A stretch of 64,000 nucleotides of DNA from UBA6168 sp965222975 (GTDB taxonomy: Bacteria; Bacteroidota; Bacteroidia; Chitinophagales; Saprospiraceae), in NCBI GenBank assembly GCA_965222975.1, contig CBDCVJ010000047.1, positions 239,802 through 303,801 of the forward strand, in the 5' to 3' direction. The first letter of the stretch is position 1. Every line of letters begins with the position of its first letter. The translations under genes were made by a program, and so were the position numbers. The notes below the pieces were generated by a model. That model did not search any database. It was not told the origin of the DNA and worked only from the letters and a program-made list of their open reading frames with translations. This document shows positions 1 to 8,153 of the stretch, piece after piece.

Positions 1-1
1 A

Positions 2-1060
2 AAAATCCTCATCGCCCCGCTCAATTGGGGGCTTGGCCATGCCACCCGTTGCATTCCAATCATCAAGGAATTGTCCAGTCAAGGTGCGGACGTGTTTCTT
101 GCTTCTGATGGTAGGGCACTCGAACTCCTCAAGAAAGAATTTCCCGACCTCTCTTTTTTTGAGCTGCCTGGTTATGGTATCACTTATCATTCTAAAAGCA
201 TTGTCCTCAATTTGTTCAGGGTATTTCCCAAATTATTACTTGCTGTTTTTAAGGAAAACAAAATAGTGGATCGGATTATAACAACCCACCGCATAGACGG
301 TATCATCTCCGACAACAGAATAGGATGTTTTTCCAATAAAATCCCCTCTACTTTTGTCACCCACCAAATTAACCTGATCATTCCTTCGGCATTCCTGCAA
401 TGGGTAGGCCGCCGCTTGAATTATTTTTTCATAAAAAAATTCAGCGAGTGTTGGATACCCGATGTAGCCGCTAAACCTAACCTCTCAGGTATGCTTTCGC
501 ATAATATCCCGGTCAAAAATGCAAAATATATTGGTGCATTATCAAGGATGGAAAACTTACGGTTGAGAAAAAAATTTGACGTGATTGCCGTTCTGTCCGG
601 CCCAGAACCCCAAAGGACTAATTTGGAAAAAATCATAATTGATCAAGCCAAAAAGCTCCCCTATCAACTCTTGATTGTTCAAGGAAAAACAGAAAACAGT
701 GGGCAGTTTGCAATGGGCAAAAACATTAAAGTGGTGGCTTCAATGACTAGCCAAGCTCTTAATCAAGCTATATCTTCGAGCGACCTTTTTGTTGGAAGAA
801 CAGGGTACAGTTCCGTCATGGATTTAGCAAAACTTGGAAAACCCGCTCTTTTGATTCCGACACCGGGGCAAACTGAGCAAGAATACCTTGGTCGCCTTTT
901 ATTAGAAAACAACATTTTCCATATCCAATCACAAGACAACCTCAACTTAGAGGAAGAGATTCCCATAGCGTTAAAAAAAAGAAATATCCAAGGTCATTTT
1001 TTCGACAAGGAAAAAATGAAACATACCATTCGGGAATTTCTTGAAAAATGTGGGAAGTAA
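2..1060 (+). CDS. Glycosyltransferase, GT28/MurG-like (5' end outside window)
   Basis: The frame is open from base 2, so the gene begins just before the window; about 352 codons are visible. The first visible residues contain WGLGHATR, the glycine-rich N-terminal loop of GT-B enzymes of the GT28 type. Around residues 263-300 is GRTGYSSVMDLAKLGKPALLIP followed by GQTEQEYL, which matches the nucleotide-sugar-binding C-terminal half of MurG-like enzymes. Such proteins transfer a sugar from a UDP-sugar at the inner membrane face; the acceptor here cannot be told. No signal peptide or membrane segment is visible. It converges on the next gene with only 8 bp between stops. The family call is firm, the substrate unknown. 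Confidence 0.75.
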   Translation, partial: KILIAPLNWGLGHATRCIPIIKELSSQGADVFLASDGRALELLKKEFPDLSFFELPGYGITYHSKSIVLNLFRVFPKLLLAVFKENKIVDRIITTHRIDGIISDNRIGCFSNKIPSTFVTHQINLIIPSAFLQWVGRRLNYFFIKKFSECWIPDVAAKPNLSGMLSHNIPVKNAKYIGALSRMENLRLRKKFDVIAVLSGPEPQRTNLEKIIIDQAKKLPYQLLIVQGKTENSGQFAMGKNIKVVASMTSQALNQAISSSDLFVGRTGYSSVMDLAKLGKPALLIPTPGQTEQEYLGRLLLENNIFHIQSQDNLNLEEEIPIALKKRNIQGHFFDKEKMKHTIREFLEKCGK

Positions 1061-1068
1061 CAAGGAAA

Positions 1069-1632
1069 TCAAGTTGCCCAAGCCTTACCTACTTCTGAAT
1101 AAGGTATGCACCCTTTATAGTCGCCTGGCAATGGATCATATTTTAAAAATTCCGTCGCCCCAACTTCTGATGTGCAAAAACCCAATATGGTGAGTTCTTT
1201 TATTTTTCTGAAAAAATGGGGTTCGCCAGTAGTTTGACTATACACTGCTTCATCGTATTTTTTTAATAATTCCTTTTGCTGCTCATCACTGAGGGCGGTA
1301 AAGTTTTTACCAAAATCCTTTTTGGCATCTTCGTCCACTCTTTTCAACGCCTTACGGAAAGCTAACTGCTCTTTTTCTTGATAAAAGTCAGCCATCATCT
1401 TGTCAATGAATGCATGTACCCCGGCGTCTAACGCACCAGGTGTGTCCGTGCGTGGCAAGATGCATTCAACCATATTTTCAATAATACTACCTTCGGAAGT
1501 AGTGAAAAAAGAAGGCGTCCAATCCAAAACTGGTTCGGCTTTGCAACCGCTCATCACACCAAAAATGGCGCTGGCGGAAAGTGTTCCCCCGAGGAGGTAA
1601 GATGTTCTTTTTATGGCGTCTCTTCTGTTCAT
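1069..1632 (-). CDS. Gluconate 2-dehydrogenase subunit 3 family protein
   Basis: About 187 residues. I chose the ATG at 1632 because it starts MNRRDAIKRTSYLLGG, a twin-arginine-like leader, followed by a hydrophobic stretch ending at a cysteine (VMSGC) that could be a lipobox. The mature part (IENMVECILPRTDTPGALDAGV and a helical, charged middle) matches the small subunit-3 family that accompanies GMC-type flavoprotein dehydrogenases in the periplasm. Its partner lies directly upstream on the same strand but is internally deleted, so this subunit may now be an orphan. An in-frame upstream ATG at 1683 lies inside an inverted repeat and is unlikely to be used. Confidence 0.7.
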   Translation of the reverse strand: MNRRDAIKRTSYLLGGTLSASAIFGVMSGCKAEPVLDWTPSFFTTSEGSIIENMVECILPRTDTPGALDAGVHAFIDKMMADFYQEKEQLAFRKALKRVDEDAKKDFGKNFTALSDEQQKELLKKYDEAVYSQTTGEPHFFRKIKELTILGFCTSEVGATEFLKYDPLPGDYKGCIPYSEVGKAWAT

Positions 1633-1646
1633 TTTAGCTTTTTGTT

Positions 1647-1724
1647 GATCAGTGATTAGTTGATCAGTGATTAGAACTCTCAAGCTACCGAAGTCACTGA
1701 TTACATATCAACTAATCACTGATC
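1647..1724. repeat. Inverted repeat, 18-bp perfect arms
   Basis: GATCAGTGATTAGTTGAT at 1647-1664 is the exact reverse complement of 1707-1724. A further direct copy of TGATCAGTGATTAG follows the left arm at 1661-1674. It fills the gap between the GMC remnant and the subunit-3 gene, just upstream of the latter's start. Confidence 0.8.
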
Positions 1725-1730
1725 GCTAAA

Positions 1731-2427
1731 TTATAGATTACATTTTTTCAATTCCTTTACAGCATGGTCAGCAGCCCTCGCTGTCAACGCCATATAGGTC
1801 AGTGACGGATTAACACAACTGGCAGAGGTCATGCAGGCACCATCAGTCAGGAAGACGTTTTTGGCTTCATGCACTTGGTTCCAGCGGTTCAGCACGGAAG
1901 TCTTTGGGTCCTGGCCCATACGGGCAGTGCCCATTTCATGGATGCCAAGGGGCAATATCTTTGTAACGGATCGGCCAATCCACGCCGATGCCTTCCTTTG
2001 CATTGGCTTCAAAATCGAGGTCGCTCCAACGGTAGCTCTGTTTGCCCCATGTAATAGAACGCCCTCCTACATGATAACCGCGCATCCAGTCAAACCGTTT
2101 CACCTCTGTATAAGGATGTTCGTCGTCTTTTACAAACCAATGTTTCGATGCTTCTTTGACTGTATAACCAGTGCGGTTTTGTTTTTGGTAATGTCGGTCA
2201 ATTTCATTTTGCGGCACCTTACCACCAGCGAATTTGAAGTCCCAAGGATTGTGGTTCATAGTCGGATAATCTTTTATGTGCTTGATCATCCGCCCCCGTT
2301 CAAGGACGAGGGTTTTCAGCCCATTTTCACTAAGTTCTTTTGCAGCCCAGCCACCACTGGTCCCACTGCCTATGGCGATGGCATCGTATGCATTTTCTTT
2401 TTGCCACTTAATATTGACGTTACTCAT
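1731..2427 (-). pseudogene. GMC-family oxidoreductase, internally deleted
   Basis: The first frame (2427 to 1936) gives an N-terminus with the FAD-binding motif GSGTSGGWAAKEL and the GMC segment GYHVGGRSITWGKQSYRW, then runs to a stop after YKDIAPW. A second frame resumes at the same place with IHEMGTARMGQDPKTS, TDGACM and NPSLTYMALTARAA, the normal C-terminal end of the same family. A complete homologue is about 560 residues; here about 155 plus 82 remain, so roughly 1 kb coding for the substrate domain is missing and the two ends are out of frame. The junction lies near 1936-1950, where both halves share a CCTTGG-like stretch. An assembly collapse would look the same. Confidence 0.8.
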
Positions 2428-2620
2428 TTAAATGCATTTTTATTTGCTTCGCAAAAGGCAAAGCGATTTGGTGGTTTTATCCAAAAAGGGCTATGATAAG
2501 GGAAAGAAAAAGTAAAGAAGGCAAGATAGAAAAGTTTAGCAAGAGGCCAATACTTATTTGGGAATTGTGCGGAAAGGAAAGCGGTTTTCAGAAAGGAAAA
2601 TATTGTTAAACAAAAAACAA

Positions 2621-2658
2621 AAAAGCCCTGCCGGCACTCATCTGCTGACAGGGCTTTT
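2621..2658 (-). terminator. Rho-independent terminator
   Basis: AAAAGCCCTG (2621-2630) pairs with CAGGGCTTTT (2649-2658), with further pairing inside. On the minus strand the stem is followed by a T-rich run. It begins 4 bp beyond the stop of the minus-strand lipoprotein gene. Confidence 0.8.
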
Positions 2659-2661
2659 GTT

Positions 2662-3207
2662 TTACCCACCGACCCTTCGGCCCTTGGCCGTCCTTGAGTT
2701 TTTATCATATCGGTTTACTTTCTTCAAGTCCACTAATAATGCGGCATAGGCATCGTCCGAGTTAACCCGCCATTGTTTACCATCATATGTTACCTTTCCG
2801 CTTCGCCTGCTCCAATCGGAGGCCAACATAACAAAACGGTCGCTGTATTTTGGGCTAGGGCCAAACATTAGGTAGCGTTTATCGCCCCCATCTTCAAAGG
2901 CTATGGCAAAGCGGTCTTCTTTGGGGCTGAAAAGGAAGGTTCCAGGCGTACCCTTGGGTATCACAACTTCTTCAATCTTATTGCCATTTTCCACTTTTAT
3001 TTTACCGGAAATAATTTCTGATTTGCCCCCGGTGAGTTCTCGCTTCAGCACAACATCTTGAGAAATATAGAATTGTATCCTTTTTAGATCAGCTTCCGAC
3101 CAGCCTTGTTGGTCATAAAGATCGTCGGTGAAATAGGTGAGTTTTGCACAAGAGGTGAAAAGCAGAAAACTTGCTGCGAATAGAATCAATAGGTTTGGCG
3201 CTTTCAT
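2662..3207 (-). CDS. Predicted lipoprotein, unknown function
   Basis: About 181 residues. Starting at the ATG at 3207 gives MKAPNLLILFAASFLLFTSC, a short leader ending in a lipobox (FTSC), so the protein is probably lipidated and exported. An alternative ATG two codons upstream (3213) is equally possible. The mature part is hydrophilic and probably beta-rich, with KRIQFYISQDVVLKRE, a GTPGTFLFSP turn and a basic C-terminus (KGRRVGG). I do not recognise a named family. It stands alone, with a strong terminator behind it and the lamin-tail protein gene upstream on the same strand about 220 bp away. Confidence 0.65.
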   Translation of the reverse strand: MKAPNLLILFAASFLLFTSCAKLTYFTDDLYDQQGWSEADLKRIQFYISQDVVLKRELTGGKSEIISGKIKVENGNKIEEVVIPKGTPGTFLFSPKEDRFAIAFEDGGDKRYLMFGPSPKYSDRFVMLASDWSRRSGKVTYDGKQWRVNSDDAYAALLVDLKKVNRYDKNSRTAKGRRVGG

Positions 3208-3428
3208 ATTCATTTTTTTTAAGGGAGCCAACTTGAATGTACTTGCTTCAGGTTATTCAAGTCTTTGCCCTGTTTTCAAAGATTTAGATTTTCAATTAAA
3301 TGCTGGAGCAGCTTTATTTAGACCCGTAAACTTAAATTGGGGTTTATTTACAAACGAAACTTTAACCCGATTTTAAGCCAACATACCATGGCTTAATTTT
3401 TTTTAACCACCACTTAACGGATTTTAAC

Positions 3429-6044
3429 TCAAAGCCGCCCTGCTACCACACACGTTTCTTTAAACTCTTTCACTGTACCGTCGGGTTTGGAAACCTGAGC
3501 GTACATTATGTAGATGCCAATCCGAGCCTTTCCACCCCTATTTGTATCACCGTCCCAGCGCAAAAAACCTTCTGTTGCAAGCAATTCATTGTTGAGGAGG
3601 GTTTTAACGATACGCCCTTCAATATCATATATTTTTATTTGGGCTGTGTACCCAGGGCTATCCGTTTTGTAATTGATAAGGAGGAAATCTTGGAAGCCAT
3701 CACCATCAGGGGAGAGCTTCTTCTCAGGTATTTCAAAAAAAACCTCTGTAGTGCCCTGTTGTGAAATGGCTTGTGAATTTTGATAGGTTGGTGTCGCGTA
3801 ACCCACGGCAGCGGCAGCTGAATGCCAATTGTTGTGGTCTTGCGTCGGAGCATGCACGTCAAGGCGCTCCAAAGAAACCCCATCCGGATCATCAAGCAAT
3901 GGGTGGTGGAAATCTTCCTGATAATTAAATGCATCAACTATGACAATGCCTGTTGCCCCGCCTCTGAACAGGGTCACATTTCCTCCATCGTTATTAAAGG
4001 CAGGCAGTTCGGTAGTGAGAAAAGCCGTTTCGTTTTTTATTTCATAAATAGACCTTACGCTGTTAGGGTCTATAGTGAAAACGGCATATTCACTGGGAAA
4101 CAATAGTTTATCTGCATTCACTTCCCGCACCACTGTATCAATGCCTTCCCGCAAATTCCCAATGACCAGATCGCCGAGGTTCAGCACTTTATCTACTCGG
4201 TTATATATTTCCACAAAATCGACGCCACCAGAAACGGGGTTGAAGAGCACTTCGTTGATAACGATGTCCAATGGCTCAATCGGTTCGGGTAGGGCAAGAG
4301 TTGCTTTATTGTTTTGAATAAAATTGCCCGAACAATCAGTAATTGAATCTTTCAAGGCTATTTCATAAATAATACTTGGAGTTAAAGGTGCTGCCAGTTG
4401 GAGGCGTACCACATCATTGCCCAGAGATAACAAAGTGACGGCCACGACTTCAGCGCCATTGGTAAGAGTATAGTTTCCTATTTTTTGTGCTGTAGTTTTT
4501 TCCAGGCCTTCATTAAAAAAAAGCTCTATGACATTTGGTTGGCTAGTCTTGGCGAAAGCTCGCAAAAGGTCAGGACCTTGAGTATCAGGTGTTTCATCCA
4601 AAACAGAATTGGGTTGGCCGGGCGTACCGCCCAAAAGACTATTCGATGCGCGCCAATTAGTCTCACCTTGACAGGGTGCAAGAGGGTTGACAAGTTCTAA
4701 AGTCCAGCCGCCTTCGGCTTTTTGCGGATCACGATAGGTACCTTTTGAATAATTAATAAAATGGATCACGTTGTCCGTTGCATCCGTTAAGGTCAGCTCA
4801 TCCCCACCATTTGCTAAACTTGGAAAATTATTAAGACCAATGACATCGCCATATAGCGACAGCGAATCTATATCTGCTTCATCGCATACAAGAACGTAAT
4901 TTTTAGGCTGTAGCAAAAAAGAAGGAAATATCTGCGGTGTGCTTCCACTCGAAAAGCCGAATGCTTCGAGGTCGAATGTTTTTTCACTCTTATTATAAAG
5001 TTCTATAAATTCTACAGGTGGCAGGGTCACTGCGGGCGTCGGATCAGCCATGATCTCATTGATGAGGATGTCAAACTCAACAGCAGTGTCTATTTCAACA
5101 AAAGAAAAAGAAGTGGTTTGTACATTGCTGGCATTCCCCTCCAAATCGGCAATATTTTCAACAGTCAAAACATAGTCATTCAAACTGGTCAGTGGATTTT
5201 GCAGGGACAAATGAACGAGCGTTTTATCCAAAGCATCCAAAAAGGCAGCTGCAGGCTGACCAATGCCATTGTTGATACTAAAGTGAGCCGGTTCCGTCGC
5301 AGCCATTTCCTCTAAATTTTCATCAAACGCTACATCTATTTCTATTGCGGAAATAGCATTTGCTGAAAGTAGAACGGGTGCTTGTGTGTCGGGCAAAAGA
5401 GGTGCAACATTGATGTCGTCGAAAAAATACTTGTCTGTCCGAGTGGCGGTGTAGTCGCACTGAAATCCAAAATACAGGTCATTGCTACCGTTGTACATGG
5501 TATCCGTGATACTGAATTCTGCTTGGAAATTTTGCCCACCAGCATAATCCACCAATAACGTCCAAACACCTCCTGGTCGCCGCTCCATTCGTATTCTGAC
5601 GGTAGGCCCGTTAGCTACTGCCCCAACGGTCGCCGATGCCAGTAAAGCGCTACTTCCATTATCTATACGATAAAAATGAATGGCATCGTCACTACCTGTT
5701 TCACCCAAAAAAAGGTAATAACCATTGCCATTGAGCAAAGACTGTTGGTCACTTTGCAAAACGATGTACAAGCTATTTGAACCTGAAGGGGAGAAGGCCA
5801 TTTTAAAATACATTTCCCAAACAGCACTATCAGGAACGGCCACCGGCAAATAGAGTAAAGAAGTGCCTGCGGAAGGAGCATTCAATTGAAGTTGCGATTC
5901 ATTGTTGACGATGAAATTGGCGGCATCGCCCAGCCAAGTTGGGCTGTTGGTCAAGTCGCCATCGGAGAAATCGTCTGACACCTGAGCACTTAGCAAAATA
6001 GGGAGGAAGGCCAATGGAAATAACAGATTTTTCAGGATGGGCAT
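3429..6044 (-). CDS. Secreted lamin-tail-domain protein with gliding/FlgD-like C-terminus
   Basis: 871 residues with a clear signal peptide (MPILKNLLFPLAFLPILLSA). After an N-terminal lectin-like beta region (about 20-215) there are Ig-like segments, a first lamin-tail domain (INEIMADPTP, FIELYN, near 325-440), another Ig-like stretch, and a second lamin-tail domain (VINEVLFNPVSGGVDFVEIYN, near 590-690). The C-terminus (KLSPDGDGFQDF, YDIEGRIVKTL, WDGDTNRGG, GIYIMYAQV) is the FlgD-Ig-like/CHU C-terminal type seen on Bacteroidota surface and T9SS-exported proteins. A structural or adhesive surface role is inferred; there are no catalytic motifs. It is separated by about 260 bp from dnaN, which is divergent. 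Confidence 0.75.
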   Translation of the reverse strand: MPILKNLLFPLAFLPILLSAQVSDDFSDGDLTNSPTWLGDAANFIVNNESQLQLNAPSAGTSLLYLPVAVPDSAVWEMYFKMAFSPSGSNSLYIVLQSDQQSLLNGNGYYLFLGETGSDDAIHFYRIDNGSSALLASATVGAVANGPTVRIRMERRPGGVWTLLVDYAGGQNFQAEFSITDTMYNGSNDLYFGFQCDYTATRTDKYFFDDINVAPLLPDTQAPVLLSANAISAIEIDVAFDENLEEMAATEPAHFSINNGIGQPAAAFLDALDKTLVHLSLQNPLTSLNDYVLTVENIADLEGNASNVQTTSFSFVEIDTAVEFDILINEIMADPTPAVTLPPVEFIELYNKSEKTFDLEAFGFSSGSTPQIFPSFLLQPKNYVLVCDEADIDSLSLYGDVIGLNNFPSLANGGDELTLTDATDNVIHFINYSKGTYRDPQKAEGGWTLELVNPLAPCQGETNWRASNSLLGGTPGQPNSVLDETPDTQGPDLLRAFAKTSQPNVIELFFNEGLEKTTAQKIGNYTLTNGAEVVAVTLLSLGNDVVRLQLAAPLTPSIIYEIALKDSITDCSGNFIQNNKATLALPEPIEPLDIVINEVLFNPVSGGVDFVEIYNRVDKVLNLGDLVIGNLREGIDTVVREVNADKLLFPSEYAVFTIDPNSVRSIYEIKNETAFLTTELPAFNNDGGNVTLFRGGATGIVIVDAFNYQEDFHHPLLDDPDGVSLERLDVHAPTQDHNNWHSAAAAVGYATPTYQNSQAISQQGTTEVFFEIPEKKLSPDGDGFQDFLLINYKTDSPGYTAQIKIYDIEGRIVKTLLNNELLATEGFLRWDGDTNRGGKARIGIYIMYAQVSKPDGTVKEFKETCVVAGRL

Positions 6045-6212
6045 GTTGAGGGTGGTTTTGTTTTTAATGTAAAATCTTTTGAGTTTTCATTCGCCAAAAT
6101 ACTATTCTTATTAAAAATATCTCTCACAACAACCCTTTGATTTTCAACTAATAACCTCTCTTTTCTACCGTAACCATTTACTCCTGACCGAATACTGCCA
6201 ACTGCCTGCGCG

Positions 6213-6221
6213 TTATCCACA
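6213..6221 (+). promoter_or_regulatory. Consensus DnaA box (TTATCCACA)
   Basis: A perfect 9-base match to the strong DnaA box, 81 bp upstream of the dnaN start and 41 bp upstream of its candidate -7 box. No second perfect box is visible in the 6045-6301 gap, so it is more likely a regulatory site, or chance, than an origin. Confidence 0.45.
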
Positions 6222-6262
6222 CCTTGTTGAATATTTAGGTATGTTAAATGACCCCCATAACT

Positions 6263-6270
6263 TACTTTTG
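6263..6270 (+). promoter_or_regulatory. Candidate dnaN promoter, -7 box TACTTTTG
   Basis: TACTTTTG fits the Bacteroidota -7 consensus TAnnTTTG and lies 31 bp upstream of the dnaN ATG. A clear TTTG -33 element at the normal distance is not seen, so the call is tentative. Confidence 0.35.
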
Positions 6271-6301
6271 CGTGTTACAAAATCAAACAAGCAATACCTA
6301 T

Positions 6302-7417
6302 ATGAAATTCAGCGTATCCTCATCCGAACTATTGAAGCAGATAACAGTGGCCAGCGGCGCCATTTCTTCCAGCCCAGTGCTACCCATCCTCGACGACTTC
6401 CTGTTCACTATCAATAAAAATAAATTGACGATTGCCGCTACCGACTTGGAAACTTCTATTACCAATGAGATTGAGGTCATGTCCGACGGCGACGGAGCAG
6501 TAGCTGTTCCAGCCAAAATATTATTGGATACGTTGAAGGCTCTTCCCGATCAACCGATCACGATGGCCGTGGATGATGAAAACTTCGGCATAACCATCAC
6601 TTCAGCCTACGGTAAATACCGACTTGCCGGTGAGAACGGACAAGACTATCCACGCATCCCTGAAGCGGAACAAGTGGACTCTGTGAAAGTGCCTTCTGGC
6701 ACATTGGTAAATGCCATCAATAAAACGCTGTTCGCCACTAGTAACGATGAACTGCGCCCTGCCATGACTGGTGTATATGTCTCGCTGGACTTCAACAAAC
6801 TGATCTTTGTTTCTACGGATGCTCACAAACTAGTGCGTTATACTTTCACCAATGTACCAAGTGAGGTGGCCACAACATTCATCATCCCTAAAAAAGCATT
6901 GAATCTATTGAAAAATGCCTTGCCCGAAGATGAGGAAGTTAATATGTCTTTTGATAAAGCCAACGCATTTTTCACTTTTGGCAGCACCCACCTTGTCTGC
7001 CGTTTGATTGATGCCCGTTACCCCGACTACAACGCGGTCATCCCTGTGGATAACCCGAATACTTTGACTATCAAGCGTACCGACCTTTTAAGTTCGCTCA
7101 AGCGAATCGCCATCTATGCCAATAAAACAACCAATCAGGTCATCCTTGATATTTCGCCTGACAGTCTTACCGTTTCTGCCCAAGACCTCGACTTTTCCAA
7201 TGAGGCCAATGAGCAATTATCCTGCAATTACGAAGGCACGCCTGTCACCATTGGCTTCAATGCTAAGTTCCTGATCGAAATGCTAAACGTACTGCAATCA
7301 GAAGAGGTAAAAATGGAACTTTCGACGCCCTCACGTGCGGGTATTTTATTGCCTGTTGAAGAGATGGAAGGAGAGGAGATTTTGATGTTGGTGATGCCGG
7401 TTATGTTGAGTAATTGA
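6302..7417 (+). CDS. dnaN: DNA polymerase III subunit beta (sliding clamp)
   Basis: 371 residues, the normal length for the clamp. The start at 6302 gives MKFSVSSSELLKQITVASGA, the expected N-terminus; an upstream in-frame ATG at 6248 would add an unlikely extension. Three consecutive clamp folds are recognisable, with LPILDDFLF in domain 1, NDELRPAMTGVYVSL in domain 2 and ARYPDYNAVIP entering domain 3. The C-terminus ends LMLVMPVMLSN, matching the MPM(R/K)L-type end where polymerase and partner clamp-binding motifs dock. The clamp encircles DNA and tethers the replicase. It is a single-gene unit here, not next to dnaA, with a DnaA box upstream and a terminator behind. Confidence 0.97.
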   Translation: MKFSVSSSELLKQITVASGAISSSPVLPILDDFLFTINKNKLTIAATDLETSITNEIEVMSDGDGAVAVPAKILLDTLKALPDQPITMAVDDENFGITITSAYGKYRLAGENGQDYPRIPEAEQVDSVKVPSGTLVNAINKTLFATSNDELRPAMTGVYVSLDFNKLIFVSTDAHKLVRYTFTNVPSEVATTFIIPKKALNLLKNALPEDEEVNMSFDKANAFFTFGSTHLVCRLIDARYPDYNAVIPVDNPNTLTIKRTDLLSSLKRIAIYANKTTNQVILDISPDSLTVSAQDLDFSNEANEQLSCNYEGTPVTIGFNAKFLIEMLNVLQSEEVKMELSTPSRAGILLPVEEMEGEEILMLVMPVMLSN

Positions 7418-7441
7418 GGAATATTACTAATCGATAAAATC

Positions 7442-7471
7442 TGGTCGGTTTGGCATTTAACAAACCGACCA
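7442..7471. terminator. Bidirectional terminator hairpin
   Basis: TGGTCGGTTTG (7442-7452) and CAAACCGACCA (7461-7471) are perfect 11-bp arms with an 8-nt loop, placed between the convergent dnaN and SnoaL-like genes. Confidence 0.7.
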
Positions 7472-7478
7472 ATTATAC

Positions 7479-7835
7479 TTAGAAGAAAAACTGCTCCGAA
7501 ACAATCTTCCCATCATCTACTTTGTAAACACAAATTTCTTCCATCTTCTGTCGCCCCATGCCTTTCATCGTCCAGTCCACCATCATGGCGCAAGAGAAAT
7601 GATTCCCAGCAACTATGGGGTCGCCGACGCTGCCACCATGCATTTCTTCGATCATGGCATTAAAAGCTTCTCCCTTTTTACGGATAGCTTCCATTCCTTC
7701 TGTTCTCGGAGGGCCAAAATTGTTGTTGGGCTCAATGCTGACTGCATTGGGAGAGTAAAGTTCTTTGTAACAGGTTTCGTAGTCGCCTTTGCGGCAAAGC
7801 TCGACAAGTCGGTTTGCGATTTCTTGTGTACTCAT
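7479..7835 (-). CDS. SnoaL-like / NTF2-fold protein
   Basis: 118 residues, a typical single NTF2-fold unit. The pattern of an N-terminal helix (EIANRLVELCRKGDYETCYKELY), SPNAVSIEP, then alternating strands with CAMMVDWTMKG and the C-terminal EEICVYKVDDGKIVSEQFFF, is characteristic of SnoaL-like polyketide-cyclase/ketosteroid-isomerase relatives. No catalytic residues can be assigned and such proteins are often of unknown role. Short start-to-start distance to the divergent decarboxylase gives no clear functional link. Confidence 0.7.
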   Translation of the reverse strand: MSTQEIANRLVELCRKGDYETCYKELYSPNAVSIEPNNNFGPPRTEGMEAIRKKGEAFNAMIEEMHGGSVGDPIVAGNHFSCAMMVDWTMKGMGRQKMEEICVYKVDDGKIVSEQFFF

Positions 7836-7952
7836 TTCAGAAAAATTTAAAGGTTAAAAAATAGAAGCAGGCATCGGGGAATTACTGACAAAAAAGGAAG
7901 CCCTCTTTTGGCAAGCCTATCTCATAACCTGTCTCCGATAAAATCCAAATGG

Positions 7953-7981
7953 AAAAGGGGGCTACCATAGCAACCCCTTTT
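7953..7981. other. Terminator-like hairpin in a divergent gap
   Basis: AAAAGGGG and CCCCTTTT frame a GCT...AGC inner stem, with U-runs in both directions. It lies between two divergent starts (7835 and 8154), where a terminator is not expected unless an unannotated short transcript crosses the gap. The rest of 7836-8153 shows no convincing gene. Confidence 0.45.
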
Positions 7982-8153
7982 TGTCATGTATATTCTTTGA
8001 CCAAGGTTTTGAAAAATTGGTCGGTAGGTGTAGGCGTAAAGATAAGATAATGGGTAGGAGGTTGTCCCAACAACAATCATTTTTATCGCTGATGGGCGAC
8101 GGATTCCTTTTCTTTGCAACCGACTTTTTTAAAAAGAAAAAACAACGGCACTC

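Noticed and set aside
2424..2708. 94-resid. minus-strand frame between the GMC remnant and the lipoprotein
   Set aside because: It runs through a strong terminator hairpin and has no family resemblance.
6045..6301. Replication origin next to dnaN
   Set aside because: Only one DnaA box is present, with no cluster, no AT-rich unwinding repeats and no dnaA gene.
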